NCBI GenBank assembly: GCA_963815295.1
Contig: CAWFFZ010000008.1
Location: forward strand, 620,001-684,000
Reading direction: 5' to 3'
DNA from: JACDHG01 sp963815295
Lineage (GTDB): Bacteria; Actinomycetota; Actinomycetes; Propionibacteriales; Nocardioidaceae
Length of the DNA: 64,000 nucleotides
Shown: positions 16,956 through 26,146 of the stretch, in pieces
How the letters are laid out: each line of letters starts with the position of its first letter
Numbering within the stretch: the first letter of the stretch is position 1
Position numbers and translations under genes: made by a program
Notes under the pieces: model-generated
The model's input: only the letters and a program-made list of their open reading frames with translations
Database searches by the model: none
What the model was told of the DNA's origin: nothing

Positions 16956-18596
16956 ATGCCTGACCTCGTGTTCACAAACGGTGCCGTTTTCACCGCCGCA
17001 GCCGGCGGCCCTGACGCCACGACTGTCGTCGTACGGGAGGGGCGGATCGTGGCTGTCGGGGGTGACGACATACGCGAGCTCTCCGGTCCGAGTCCGGAGG
17101 TTGTCGACCTCGATGGCGGCTTGCTGATCCCCGGCTTCCAGGATGCGCACGTGCACCCGGTCGGCGGGGGGCGCGAGCGGATGCAGTGCGACCTGTCGGG
17201 GCGCTTGACCCTCGACGAATACGTCGCCACCATCCGCGCCTATGCAGACAGCCATCCTGACGTGGAGTGGATCGCTGGGGGCGGATGGTCCATGTCAGCG
17301 TTCCCCGGAGGGACGCCCCGAGCTGCCGACCTTGACAGTGTCGTCTCCGACCGTCCCGTCTTCCTTCCGAACCGCGACCACCATGGGGCCTGGGTGAACA
17401 CCAGGGCACTCGAGATCGCCGGCATCGACGCCACGACTCCCGACCCTGCAGACGGCCGCATCGAGCGCGACGAGGATGGTCAGCCGACCGGGGCGCTGCA
17501 CGAGGGTGCCATGGACATGGTCAGTCGCCACGTGCCACGGAGCTCTCGCGAGGACCTGCTGCTCGCACTTCTGGAAGGCCAGCGCTACCTGCAGTCGTTG
17601 GGTATCACCGCATGGCAGGACGCCATCGTCGGCTCCTACGCCAATCTGGACGACCCCGGGGACGCCTACGTCGCTGCGGTGGCCGAGGGACTCCTGACCG
17701 GGAAGGTCGTCGGCGCCCTTTGGTGGCACCACGACCACGGCATCGAGCAGCTCGAGTCTCTCGTCGAACGTCGTCGACAGCTCAGGTCAGAGCGATTCCG
17801 CGCCCTCAGCGTGAAGATCATGCAGGACGGAGTCGTGGAGAACTTCACCGCGCAGATGTTGGAGCCCTACCTGAACGGCAGCGGCGAAGGGACCGACAAC
17901 CTGGGGATCGCGTACGTCGACCCAGTGGCTCTTCGTGAGCACGTCACGGCGTTGGACGGTGAGGGGTTCCAGGTGCATGTGCACGCGATCGGCGACGGTG
18001 CCGTGCGGTCCGCGCTGGACGCCTTCGAGGCCGCCCGGGACGCCAACGGTGCCAAGCACACGGCGGCAAACCGTCACCACATTGCCCATATCCAGGTCAT
18101 CCATCCCGACGATGTACCGAGGTTCGGCGAGCTTGGCGTGACGGCCAACATGCAGGCGCTGTGGGCGGCATACGAACCACAGATGACTGAGCTGACCATC
18201 CCGTTCCTTGGGGCCGAGCGGACTGAGTGGCAGTACCCGTTCGGCGACCTGGCCCGCGCGGGTGCACGGCTGGCCATGGGCAGCGACTGGCCGGTCTCGA
18301 CACCAGACCCGCTCCAGGCCATCCATGTGGCGGTCAACCGGGTGTTGCCTGGGGCCGATGGTGACGACCGGCGGCCGTTCCTGCCAGCACAGGCCATCGA
18401 TGTGACGGCGGCGTTGACGGCGTACACCTCGGGATCTGCCTGGGTGAACCACCTCGACGACACCGGCTCGATCGAGGTCGGCAAGTGCGCGGACCTGACT
18501 GTTCTCGACCGCGACATCCGGACTACGCCGGAGTCGATCGCCGACGCCCGAGTGCTCGCGACGTACGTCGACGGCACGGCGGTGTATGCGTCATGA
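16956..18596 (+). CDS. Amidohydrolase family 3 protein (YtcJ-like)
   Basis: A 546-residue metal-dependent amidohydrolase. DAHVHPVGGG carries the first metal-binding HxH, HVHAIGDGAV and HHIAHIQVIHPDD the later histidines, and MGSDWPVSTPDP the catalytic aspartate. The family includes N-substituted formamide deformylases and many uncharacterised enzymes acting on amides, formamides or cyclic ureas. The next gene starts inside its stop codon, so the two are coexpressed. The substrate cannot be predicted. Confidence 0.85.
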   Translation: MPDLVFTNGAVFTAAAGGPDATTVVVREGRIVAVGGDDIRELSGPSPEVVDLDGGLLIPGFQDAHVHPVGGGRERMQCDLSGRLTLDEYVATIRAYADSHPDVEWIAGGGWSMSAFPGGTPRAADLDSVVSDRPVFLPNRDHHGAWVNTRALEIAGIDATTPDPADGRIERDEDGQPTGALHEGAMDMVSRHVPRSSREDLLLALLEGQRYLQSLGITAWQDAIVGSYANLDDPGDAYVAAVAEGLLTGKVVGALWWHHDHGIEQLESLVERRRQLRSERFRALSVKIMQDGVVENFTAQMLEPYLNGSGEGTDNLGIAYVDPVALREHVTALDGEGFQVHVHAIGDGAVRSALDAFEAARDANGAKHTAANRHHIAHIQVIHPDDVPRFGELGVTANMQALWAAYEPQMTELTIPFLGAERTEWQYPFGDLARAGARLAMGSDWPVSTPDPLQAIHVAVNRVLPGADGDDRRPFLPAQAIDVTAALTAYTSGSAWVNHLDDTGSIEVGKCADLTVLDRDIRTTPESIADARVLATYVDGTAVYAS

Positions 18597-19027
18597 CCGA
18601 TAGCCCGCTGCCCGCTGCTGACTCCGACTTCGGGCGGCGAGTGCGCGAGCGTCTGCAGGACGAGCAGGTCATCTGGCTGACCACCACCCAGGCTGACGGG
18701 ACACCCCAGCCCAACCCGGTCTGGTTCGTGTGGGTGGACCCGGACTCCTTGCTGGTCTACAACACCCCCGACGCCAAGCGCCTGCTGCATGTGCAGGCGC
18801 GTCCGCGCGTGAGCCTGCACTTCAACGGCGACGCGGCAGGCAACGATGTCGCGGTCTTCGTCGGCACGGCCGTGCGTGACGACAGCCAGCCTCCGCCTCA
18901 CGAACATCCGACCTACCGCAAGAAGTACGCGGAGGGGATGGTGCGGGTGAGCGGCACCGCCGAGCAGTTCACCGTCGAGTGGGGTGTCCCGCTGGTCGTG
19001 CGCGTCGACCGCGTGCGAGGTTACTGA
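18593..19027 (+). CDS. PPOX-fold oxidoreductase, Rv3369-like (F420-family)
   Basis: A 144-residue split-barrel flavin/F420-binding protein. The opening VIWLTTTQADGTPQPNPVWFVW and the later LLVYNTPDAKRLLHVQARPRVSLHF match the pyridoxamine-phosphate-oxidase-like F420 subfamily typified by M. tuberculosis Rv3369. ATG 18593 overlaps the amidohydrolase stop. The cofactor is likely F420 or FMN; the substrate is unknown. Confidence 0.82.
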   Translation: MTDSPLPAADSDFGRRVRERLQDEQVIWLTTTQADGTPQPNPVWFVWVDPDSLLVYNTPDAKRLLHVQARPRVSLHFNGDAAGNDVAVFVGTAVRDDSQPPPHEHPTYRKKYAEGMVRVSGTAEQFTVEWGVPLVVRVDRVRGY

Positions 19028-19036
19028 CCAGAGCTC

Positions 19037-20218
19037 TTAGCGGAAGGCGTTTTCGCCCGTGACGGCCTGGCCGATGATGAGCTGGTGCACCTCAGATGTG
19101 CCCTCATACGTCAGCACCGACTCGAGGTTGTTCGCGTGCCGGAGCACCGGGTACTCCAACGTAATGCCGCTGGCCGCCAGGATCGTGCGGCACTGCCTGG
19201 CGATCTCCAGCGCCTCGCGGACGTTGTTGAGCTTCCCAACGCTGACCTGTTCGTTGCGGATCTCGCCGCGGTCCTTGATGCGGCCGAGGTGCAGGGCGAG
19301 CAACATGCCCTTGCCGAGCTCGACGGTCATGTCGGCGATCTTGGCTTGAGTCAACTGGTATGACGCCAGCGACCGGTCGAAGATCCGCCGGTCTTGGGCG
19401 TACGCGATCGCGGTCTCGAGGCAGTCCCGCGCGGCCCCGAGCGAGCCGAACACGATCCCGAAGCGGGCCTCGGACAGGCATGAGAGCGGGCCACTCAGTC
19501 CGGCCGCGTCAGGGAGCATCGCCGTCCCCGGGAGCCGGACGCCCTCCAACACCAGCTCGGAGGTCACCGACGCCCGCAGCGACATCTTCTGTTTGATCTC
19601 CGGGGCCGAGAAGCCAGCCGTCTCCGTGGGGACGACGAAGCCGCGGATCCGGTCGTCGGTCTGCGCCCAGACGACGGCCACCTCGGCGACTGAGCCATTC
19701 GTGATCCACATCTTCGTGCCGTCGAGGATCCAGTCCGAGCCATCCCGCTTCGCGCGCGTGCGCATGCCACCGGGGTCGGAGCCGAAGTCTGCCTCGGTCA
19801 GACCGAAGCACCCGATCGCGTCGCCGGCGGCCATGCGTGGCAGCCACTCGTCCTTCTGCTCGTCGCTGCCGAACTGGTGGATGGCAAACATGGCCAGCGA
19901 CCCCTGCACCGACACCAGGCTGCGCACCCCGCTGTCAGCGGCTTCGAGCTCCATGCAGGCAAGTCCGTATGCCGTCGCACTGGTCCCCGCACAGCCGTAC
20001 CCCTCCAGGTGCATACCGAGAAGGCCCAGCGCGCCAAGCTCCTTGGCCAGCTCCCGCGCCGGGATATCGGCCGCCTCAAACCAGTCGGCGATATGCGGGC
20101 GGACCTTGTCGTCGCAGAATCGGCGAACGGTGTCGCGGATCGCACGCTCCTCGTCGTCGAGGAGGGCGTCGATGCCGAACAGATCGAGTGGCGCAGTAGG
20201 TGGAGGGGACTTCGGCAC
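19037..20218 (-). CDS. gcdH: Acyl-CoA dehydrogenase, glutaryl-CoA dehydrogenase type
   Basis: A 393-residue acyl-CoA dehydrogenase. CFGLTEADFGSDPGGM and MWITNGSVAEVAVVWA form the middle beta domain that binds FAD and substrate. The catalytic base is the glutamate of LTYEGTSEVHQLIIG, placed as in glutaryl-CoA dehydrogenases. The overall look (LLDDEERAIRDTVRRF at the start) fits GcdH, which converts glutaryl-CoA to crotonyl-CoA and CO2 in lysine/cadaverine breakdown. That fits the surrounding amine-degradation genes. Other short-chain substrates cannot be excluded. Confidence 0.75.
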   Translation of the reverse strand: MPKSPPPTAPLDLFGIDALLDDEERAIRDTVRRFCDDKVRPHIADWFEAADIPARELAKELGALGLLGMHLEGYGCAGTSATAYGLACMELEAADSGVRSLVSVQGSLAMFAIHQFGSDEQKDEWLPRMAAGDAIGCFGLTEADFGSDPGGMRTRAKRDGSDWILDGTKMWITNGSVAEVAVVWAQTDDRIRGFVVPTETAGFSAPEIKQKMSLRASVTSELVLEGVRLPGTAMLPDAAGLSGPLSCLSEARFGIVFGSLGAARDCLETAIAYAQDRRIFDRSLASYQLTQAKIADMTVELGKGMLLALHLGRIKDRGEIRNEQVSVGKLNNVREALEIARQCRTILAASGITLEYPVLRHANNLESVLTYEGTSEVHQLIIGQAVTGENAFR

Positions 20219-20364
20219 GGTGGCTCCCGACTTCGACGTGTCAATGCGCTCCCACTATAGGAATCGTGATGGGTGACCTCCTCCCCACCTTTCGGCAACA
20301 CGCACAATCGCGGCACCACGTCTAATCGCTGCACGAGACCGAGTCGGTTGAGTAGTGTGCCGAT

Positions 20365-21438
20365 GTGGTCAACACCACCGGCGGGGGACAAGGAGCCGAG
20401 CAGGCAATCCGTGCGGCCGTCGACCTGAATGGACTGACCCGGCGATTCGGCAACGTGACGGCCGTGGACGGGATCGACCTGAGCATCCGCGACGGCGAGT
20501 TCTTTTCGATGCTGGGCCCGTCCGGCTCGGGCAAGACGACGGTGCTGCGGATGATCGCGGGGTTCGAGATTCCCGACGAAGGCTCTGTGCACCTCGACGG
20601 GGTTGACGTGACGAAGCAGGCGCCGTTCGAGCGCAACGTCAACACCGTCTTCCAGGACTACGCGCTCTTCCCGCACATGAACGTGCGTGACAATGTGGCA
20701 TACGGACTTCGGGTCCGTGGGGTCGCCAGGTCACGTCGTCGCGAGCTGGCTGACGCGGCCCTGTCGCAGGTCAGGCTCGACTCCCATGGTGACCGGAAGG
20801 CCACCCAGCTCTCGGGCGGACAACGGCAGCGCGTGGCGCTGGCCCGCGCTCTTGTCATCAAGCCGAAAGTGCTGCTGCTTGACGAGCCGCTCGGAGCCCT
20901 CGACCTCAAGCTGCGCGAGGAGATGCAGATCGAGCTGAAGATGCTGCAACGCGACGTCGGAATCACCTTTGTGTTCGTCACTCACGATCAGGACGAGGCA
21001 TTGACGATGAGCGACCGGATCGCAGTCTTCAACGAAGGCCGGATCCAACAGGTCGGCACCGCTGCGGAGATCTACGAGCAGCCCGCATCGGCATTCGTCG
21101 CCGGCTTCGTCGGCACCAGCAACCTGATCAGCGGGGAGGCAGCTATGGCATTGCTCGGGCGCGAGGGCACGTTCAGCGTGCGGCCCGAGAAGATTCACAT
21201 CGACACCGACCTCGCCACGTCGGATGATCCCGACGTGACATCGGTCAAGGGAACCGTGGCGGAGGTGGTCTACGCGGGCGCGTCCACGCGCTTCATTGTC
21301 GACCTCGACGCCGGAGCACGACTCGTCGCAGTGCAGCAGAACCTGCAGACGTCGTCGATGGACGTGCTCGACTACCGAGACGCACCCGTCCGGCTCAGTT
21401 GGCGCACCCAGCACTGCATTGCGATCGACCGTTCCTAG
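20365..21438 (+). CDS. potA: ABC transporter ATPase of the second polyamine-type importer, PotA-like
   Basis: A 357-residue ATPase with Walker A GPSGSGKTT, signature LSGGQRQR and Walker B LLLDEPLGALD. A short C-terminal TOBE region contains FSVRPEKIHID. It opens a second complete importer operon. GTG 20365 follows a TAGTGT that would suit a -10 box only six bases upstream, so the transcript could be leaderless. It resembles the first-importer ATPase closely enough in motifs to be a paralogue, but its C-terminal domain differs. Confidence 0.92.
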   Translation: MVNTTGGGQGAEQAIRAAVDLNGLTRRFGNVTAVDGIDLSIRDGEFFSMLGPSGSGKTTVLRMIAGFEIPDEGSVHLDGVDVTKQAPFERNVNTVFQDYALFPHMNVRDNVAYGLRVRGVARSRRRELADAALSQVRLDSHGDRKATQLSGGQRQRVALARALVIKPKVLLLDEPLGALDLKLREEMQIELKMLQRDVGITFVFVTHDQDEALTMSDRIAVFNEGRIQQVGTAAEIYEQPASAFVAGFVGTSNLISGEAAMALLGREGTFSVRPEKIHIDTDLATSDDPDVTSVKGTVAEVVYAGASTRFIVDLDAGARLVAVQQNLQTSSMDVLDYRDAPVRLSWRTQHCIAIDRS

Positions 21439-21459
21439 ACGTTTGGAGCTGAAGTAGTC

Positions 21460-22707
21460 ATGACCGTTTACAAATCAAGGCGCAATGGGATCCCGAGGGC
21501 TCGGCGTCGTACTGGGACCATTGCCGCCGTTTCCACTCTCGCCACGCTGACACTGCTCGCCGCCGGCTGTGGCACGTCGAGCGACGACGACAGTTCAGGA
21601 GAACAACCAGGAGCCGGCGGGTTTGAGGCTCCCGACATCCCGATGAAGTCCGATGCGGTCGGCGAGGGTGAGGGCGAGCTCAACATCCTGGCCTGGCCGG
21701 GGTACGCCGAGTCGGGAAAGAACTACCCCGAGTACGACTGGGTGACGCCGTTCGAGAAGGAGACTGGCTGCAAGGCCAACGTCAAGGAGTTCGGCACGTC
21801 CGACGAGGCGGTCAGCCTGATGGGCGCGGGCGGCTACGACGTCGTGTCCGCCTCGGGCGACGCGACGCTACGTCTGATTGCGGCCAGCGACGTGCAGCCC
21901 GTCAACACCGACCTCGTCCCCGACTACGCGGACATGTCGGAGTTCTTGAAGGAGACCGACTACAACAGCGTCGACGGACAGATGTGGGGGATCCCGCACG
22001 GCTGGGGCGCAAACCTGCTCGCTTACAACAAGGACGTAGTCAAACCCGCACCGACGGACTGGGGTGCCGTCTTCGACGGTGCGAGCGAGTACTCGGGCCA
22101 GGTGACGGCCTACGACAACCCGATCTACATCGCCGACGCCGCGCTCTACCTGATGGAAACTCAGCCTGATCTCGGCATCGAGAACCCCTACGCGCTCGAC
22201 CAGGACCAGCTGGACGCGGCGGTCGAGGTGCTCAAGGACCAGAACGAGCACGTGGGGGAGTACTGGACCGATTACACGAAGGAGGCGCAGGCGTTCAAGA
22301 CCGGCTCGTCAGTGATCGGTACGACGTGGGAGTACACCGCGAGCATCTCCGGGCCTAAGACGGAGACGGTGTTCCCCGACAGCGGCTCCACCGGATGGTC
22401 GGACACCTGGATGATCGCGGCGGAAACCGATCACCTGAACTGCGCGTACCTGTGGCTGGCCTGGATGGCGACCCCGGAGACTCAGGCGGAGGTGGCGCAG
22501 TACTTCGGTGAGGCCCCGGCAAACCAAAAGGCATGCGAGATCGCAGCCGAGGGGTTCTGCGACCAGTACCACGCGACCGAGGCCGACTACACGGAGAAGA
22601 TCTGGTTCTGGACGACACCGATCGAGGAGTGCCTGGACGGCAGGACCGACGTCGACTGCACTGACTACCGGGAGTGGACGGACGCCTGGACCGAGGTGAA
22701 GGGCTAA
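21460..22707 (+). CDS. Spermidine/putrescine-type binding lipoprotein of the second importer
   Basis: Extracellular binding protein of 415 residues. A Sec signal ends in LTLLAAGCGTSS, a lipobox, and an acidic linker follows. LNILAWPGYAESG, YDVVSASGDATLRLI and MWGIPHGWGANLLAYN match the PotD fold. Unlike the first binding protein it shows no twin-arginine motif, and it is more divergent, so a different amine substrate is likely. It starts 21 bases after the ATPase stop. Confidence 0.9.
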   Translation: MTVYKSRRNGIPRARRRTGTIAAVSTLATLTLLAAGCGTSSDDDSSGEQPGAGGFEAPDIPMKSDAVGEGEGELNILAWPGYAESGKNYPEYDWVTPFEKETGCKANVKEFGTSDEAVSLMGAGGYDVVSASGDATLRLIAASDVQPVNTDLVPDYADMSEFLKETDYNSVDGQMWGIPHGWGANLLAYNKDVVKPAPTDWGAVFDGASEYSGQVTAYDNPIYIADAALYLMETQPDLGIENPYALDQDQLDAAVEVLKDQNEHVGEYWTDYTKEAQAFKTGSSVIGTTWEYTASISGPKTETVFPDSGSTGWSDTWMIAAETDHLNCAYLWLAWMATPETQAEVAQYFGEAPANQKACEIAAEGFCDQYHATEADYTEKIWFWTTPIEECLDGRTDVDCTDYREWTDAWTEVKG

Positions 22708-22715
22708 CCACTGGC

Positions 22716-23606
22716 GTGACCAGCACGACGGTGCAGCAGGAGACCGGACCGCCGCGACCGAGTCTGTCGCGGCGGGTCTCGGCCTTCCTGCACCGCCACG
22801 CCGGCATCCGGGTGGCCGGCATCGTGGCCGCACCGCTGCTGTGGCTCGGACTCATCTACCTCGTTGCGCTGACGGCGATGTTCCTGACGGCGTTCTGGAA
22901 AGTCGACTTCACCACCGAAGTGACCCGGGAGTGGAACCTCGACAACTTTCGCAAGCTGTTCGAGGAGGATGTCTACCGCACCGTGATCGTCCGCACGATC
23001 CTGGTCGCGGCCTCGGTCACGGTGATCGACGCCGTGCTGGCTCTCCCGATCGCGTTCTACATGGCGAAGATTGCCGAGCCCTTCACGGCAAAGCTCCTTG
23101 TCGTTGCGTTGCTGATGCCGCTCTGGGCGAGCTACCTCGTCAAGGCGTTCGCCTGGCGCACGATGCTCACGCCTGGGGGAGTGCTGGACGCGGCGATCGG
23201 TCAGACGCCGGGGTTCGGCACGCCGGCAGTGACGATCACGTTGGCGTACCTGTGGTTGCCCTTCATGGTGCTGCCGATTTATGCCGGCTTCCTCAAGCTT
23301 CCGGACTCCTTGCTCGAGGCGTCCAGTGATCTCGGCGCAAAGCCGGGGCGCACGTTGCGGAGTGTGGCCTTCCCGATGATCATCCCGTCGCTGGCGGCCG
23401 GCTCGATCTTCACGTTCTCGTTGTCGCTCGGTGACTACATCGCCGTTTCCTACGTCGGCGGCAAGACACAGATGCTGGGCACCTTGGTGTTTGCTCGGCA
23501 GACGACGGACGTCCCGTTCGCAGCGGCCCTGGCGACGGTGTCCGTCGTGATCATGGTCGTCTATCTGGCGCTCATCCGGCGTACCGGCGCTTTGGAGAAC
23601 CTGTGA
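22716..23606 (+). CDS. potB: ABC transporter permease of the second importer, PotB-like
   Basis: A 296-residue permease with about six membrane helices. VAAPLLWLGLIYLVALTAMF is the first, and the EAA-type loop is LLEASSDLGAKPGRTLRSVAFPM. GTG 22716 is chosen, eight bases after the binding-protein stop; an in-frame ATG at 22674 would lie inside that gene. The stop overlaps the next permease start by four bases. Confidence 0.9.
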   Translation: MTSTTVQQETGPPRPSLSRRVSAFLHRHAGIRVAGIVAAPLLWLGLIYLVALTAMFLTAFWKVDFTTEVTREWNLDNFRKLFEEDVYRTVIVRTILVAASVTVIDAVLALPIAFYMAKIAEPFTAKLLVVALLMPLWASYLVKAFAWRTMLTPGGVLDAAIGQTPGFGTPAVTITLAYLWLPFMVLPIYAGFLKLPDSLLEASSDLGAKPGRTLRSVAFPMIIPSLAAGSIFTFSLSLGDYIAVSYVGGKTQMLGTLVFARQTTDVPFAAALATVSVVIMVVYLALIRRTGALENL

Positions 23607-24421
23607 GCGCCCGGGGGTTCCGCCTGTCCCGTGGCAGCACTTGGGGGCTGCGCGTCGTTGTCGCGGTCGTGCTCGCGTTCGTCTACGTCCCGTTGATCGT
23701 GGTCATCATCAACTCGTTCAACGCCGACGAGACGTTCTCCTGGCCGCCGCAGGACTTCACGCTCGAGTGGTGGAGACGCGCCAAGGACAACACCGGCATG
23801 GTTGAAGCGCTCGAGCAGAGCATCAAGGTGGGTTTGCTTGCGACGGCGATCGCCCTGGTGCTCGGGTCACTCGCTGCGTTCGCCCTGCAACGCAACCGAT
23901 TCTTCGGGAAGCAGACCGTGAGCCTGTTGATCCTGCTTCCGATCGCGCTCCCCGGCATCGTGACCGCGATCGCGCTAAGGAACGCGTTCACGACGATCCT
24001 CGGCATCGACCTGTCGCTCTGGTCGATTGTCATCGCGCATGCGACCTTCTGCATCGTGGTGGTGTTCAACAATGTCGTCGCGCGACTGCGGCGGCTCGGC
24101 GGAAATATCGAGGAGGCATCGATGGATCTCGGCGCCACCCGGTTCACGACCTTCCGGCTGGTCACGTTGCCCAATCTCGGGTCGGCGCTGCTCGCCGGCG
24201 GGTTGCTGGCTTTCGCCCTGTCCTTTGACGAGATCGTGGTGACGACGTTCACGTCGCCGCCCGACATCGAAACCCTCCCGCTGTGGATCAACACCAACAT
24301 TCTTGGCAGGTCGCAGGCCCCGATCGTGAACGTGGTGGCCGCCGGCCTGATCGTGCTGTCGATCATCCCGATCTACCTCTCCCAGAAGTTGTCCGGCGAT
24401 GAGACCGGCGGTCGCCTCTGA
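23603..24421 (+). CDS. potC: ABC transporter permease of the second importer, PotC-like
   Basis: A 272-residue permease. VVVAVVLAFVYVPLIVVIINSF is the first membrane segment, and the EAA loop is IEEASMDLGATRFTTFRLVTLP. GTG 23603 overlaps the preceding stop, so the two permeases are coupled. It closes the transporter operon; an aldehyde dehydrogenase follows 107 bases later on the same strand and may be read from the same transcript. Confidence 0.92.
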   Translation: MSARGFRLSRGSTWGLRVVVAVVLAFVYVPLIVVIINSFNADETFSWPPQDFTLEWWRRAKDNTGMVEALEQSIKVGLLATAIALVLGSLAAFALQRNRFFGKQTVSLLILLPIALPGIVTAIALRNAFTTILGIDLSLWSIVIAHATFCIVVVFNNVVARLRRLGGNIEEASMDLGATRFTTFRLVTLPNLGSALLAGGLLAFALSFDEIVVTTFTSPPDIETLPLWINTNILGRSQAPIVNVVAAGLIVLSIIPIYLSQKLSGDETGGRL

Positions 24422-24528
24422 CCTACGAAATACGTTGCGCATGCCGAGCGGGCCTGGCGTATTCGGTTGCGCCCCACTACTTTTACTTAGGAATCAGTCA
24501 TGCACATCGACGTACACAAAGGACCGGG

Positions 24529-25962
24529 ATGACCACGAAGACCCTGAAAAACCTCATCAACGGGGAGTACGTCGACAGTGCCGACGGGCGGACGTCCGCC
24601 GTCGTGAACCCGTCCACCGAGGTGGAGTACGCCACTGCCGCCGTGTCGGGGTCCGAGGACGTCGACCGAGCGATGCAGGCGGCGTCCGCGGCGTTCGAGA
24701 CCTGGCGTGACGCAACTCCGGCCGACCGTCAGCGCGCGCTGCTGAAGCTCGCCGATGCGATGGAGAACCGCGCGGACGAGTTCGTTGCCGTCGAGAGTGA
24801 GAACACCGGCAAGCCGCTCGGGTTCACGAAGACCGAGGAGCTGCCGCCGGCCATCGACCAGGTGCGGTTCTTCGCCGGTGCTTCCCGGGTGCTGGAAGGC
24901 AAGTCCGCGGGGGAGTACCTCGCCGGTCACACGTCATACGTCCGGCGCGAGCCGATCGGCGTCGTCGCCCAGGTCACTCCATGGAACTATCCGCTGATGA
25001 TGGCGATCTGGAAGGTCGCTCCCGCACTCGCGGCCGGCAACTGCCTCGTCATCAAGCCGTCGGACACCACGCCCGCCTCGACGTTGCTGCTCGGTGAGAT
25101 TGCTCAGGAGTTCTTCCCTCCGGGGGTATTCAACGTCGTCACCGGCGATCGTGACACTGGCCGTGCCTTGATCGAGCACCCGATCCCGCAACTGGTGTCG
25201 ATCACCGGGTCGGTGCGCGCCGGCATGGAGGTCGCCAAGAGCGCGGCCACCGACCTGAAGAAGACCCACCTCGAGCTCGGCGGAAAGGCCCCCGTGGTGG
25301 TGTTCGACGACGCCGATATTGAGGCAGCGGCCGAGGCAATCGCTGGCGCCGGCTACTTCAACGCGGGTCAGGACTGCACCGCCGCCACCCGGGTCCTGGC
25401 AGGGCCAGGCGTCCACGGGGACTTCGTGGCGGCACTGACTGAGCAGGCGAAGAACACCAAGACCGGTATGCCGGATGACGACGATGTGCTCTACGGGCCT
25501 GTCAACAACCCCAACCAGCTGGCTCGAGTCACGGGTTTCATCGACCGGCTGCCTGACCATGCCCAGCTCCAGGCCGGCGGCCACCGGGTCGGCGACAAGG
25601 GCTACTTCTACGCACCAACGGTCGTGTCCGGGCTCAAGCAGGACGACGAGGCGATCCAGGACGAGATCTTCGGCCCGGTCATCACCGTGCAGCAGTTCTC
25701 CGACGAGGACGAGGCGCTCCGCTGGGCGAATGGCGTCCAGTACGGCCTCGCGAGCAGCGTCTTCACCAAGGACCACGGGCGCGCCATGCGGATGGCCCGT
25801 CGGCTCGACTTTGGCTGCGTCTGGATCAACACCCACATCCCGATCGTGGCGGAGATGCCGCACGGCGGGTTCAAACATTCCGGCTATGGCAAGGACCTGT
25901 CCATGTACGGCCTGGAGGACTACACCCGCATTAAGCACGTCATGACAGATATCTCTGTGTGA
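24529..25962 (+). CDS. Aldehyde dehydrogenase, gamma-aminobutyraldehyde type
   Basis: A 477-residue NAD(P)-dependent aldehyde dehydrogenase. The Rossmann contact is VTPWNYPLMMAIWKVAPALAAG, the general-base glutamate is in LELGGKAPVVVF, and the nucleophile cysteine is in NAGQDCTAATR. The GQDCTA context and IVAEMPHGGFKHSGYGKD are characteristic of aminobutyraldehyde/betaine-aldehyde enzymes. Following a polyamine importer, oxidation of 4-aminobutanal to GABA (or of the C3/C5 homologues) is the natural reading. ATG 24529 has AAAGGA nearby. Confidence 0.88.
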   Translation: MTTKTLKNLINGEYVDSADGRTSAVVNPSTEVEYATAAVSGSEDVDRAMQAASAAFETWRDATPADRQRALLKLADAMENRADEFVAVESENTGKPLGFTKTEELPPAIDQVRFFAGASRVLEGKSAGEYLAGHTSYVRREPIGVVAQVTPWNYPLMMAIWKVAPALAAGNCLVIKPSDTTPASTLLLGEIAQEFFPPGVFNVVTGDRDTGRALIEHPIPQLVSITGSVRAGMEVAKSAATDLKKTHLELGGKAPVVVFDDADIEAAAEAIAGAGYFNAGQDCTAATRVLAGPGVHGDFVAALTEQAKNTKTGMPDDDDVLYGPVNNPNQLARVTGFIDRLPDHAQLQAGGHRVGDKGYFYAPTVVSGLKQDDEAIQDEIFGPVITVQQFSDEDEALRWANGVQYGLASSVFTKDHGRAMRMARRLDFGCVWINTHIPIVAEMPHGGFKHSGYGKDLSMYGLEDYTRIKHVMTDISV

Positions 25963-26146
25963 GGGAGGCCAGTCGGCGCCTCGCGGCGTTCTCGTCGCTC
26001 GCGATTGCCCGCTATCGCTTCGCCCCTCGGCCTTGCGATGCATCCCCTGGACCACCCTCACAGGCTGACCACTAGGTTGTCGCACGGCTCAGGCGAACCG
26101 TTGCTTGATGTTGGCGCTTCCCTGACACTTAGAGCGAAAGGACCTC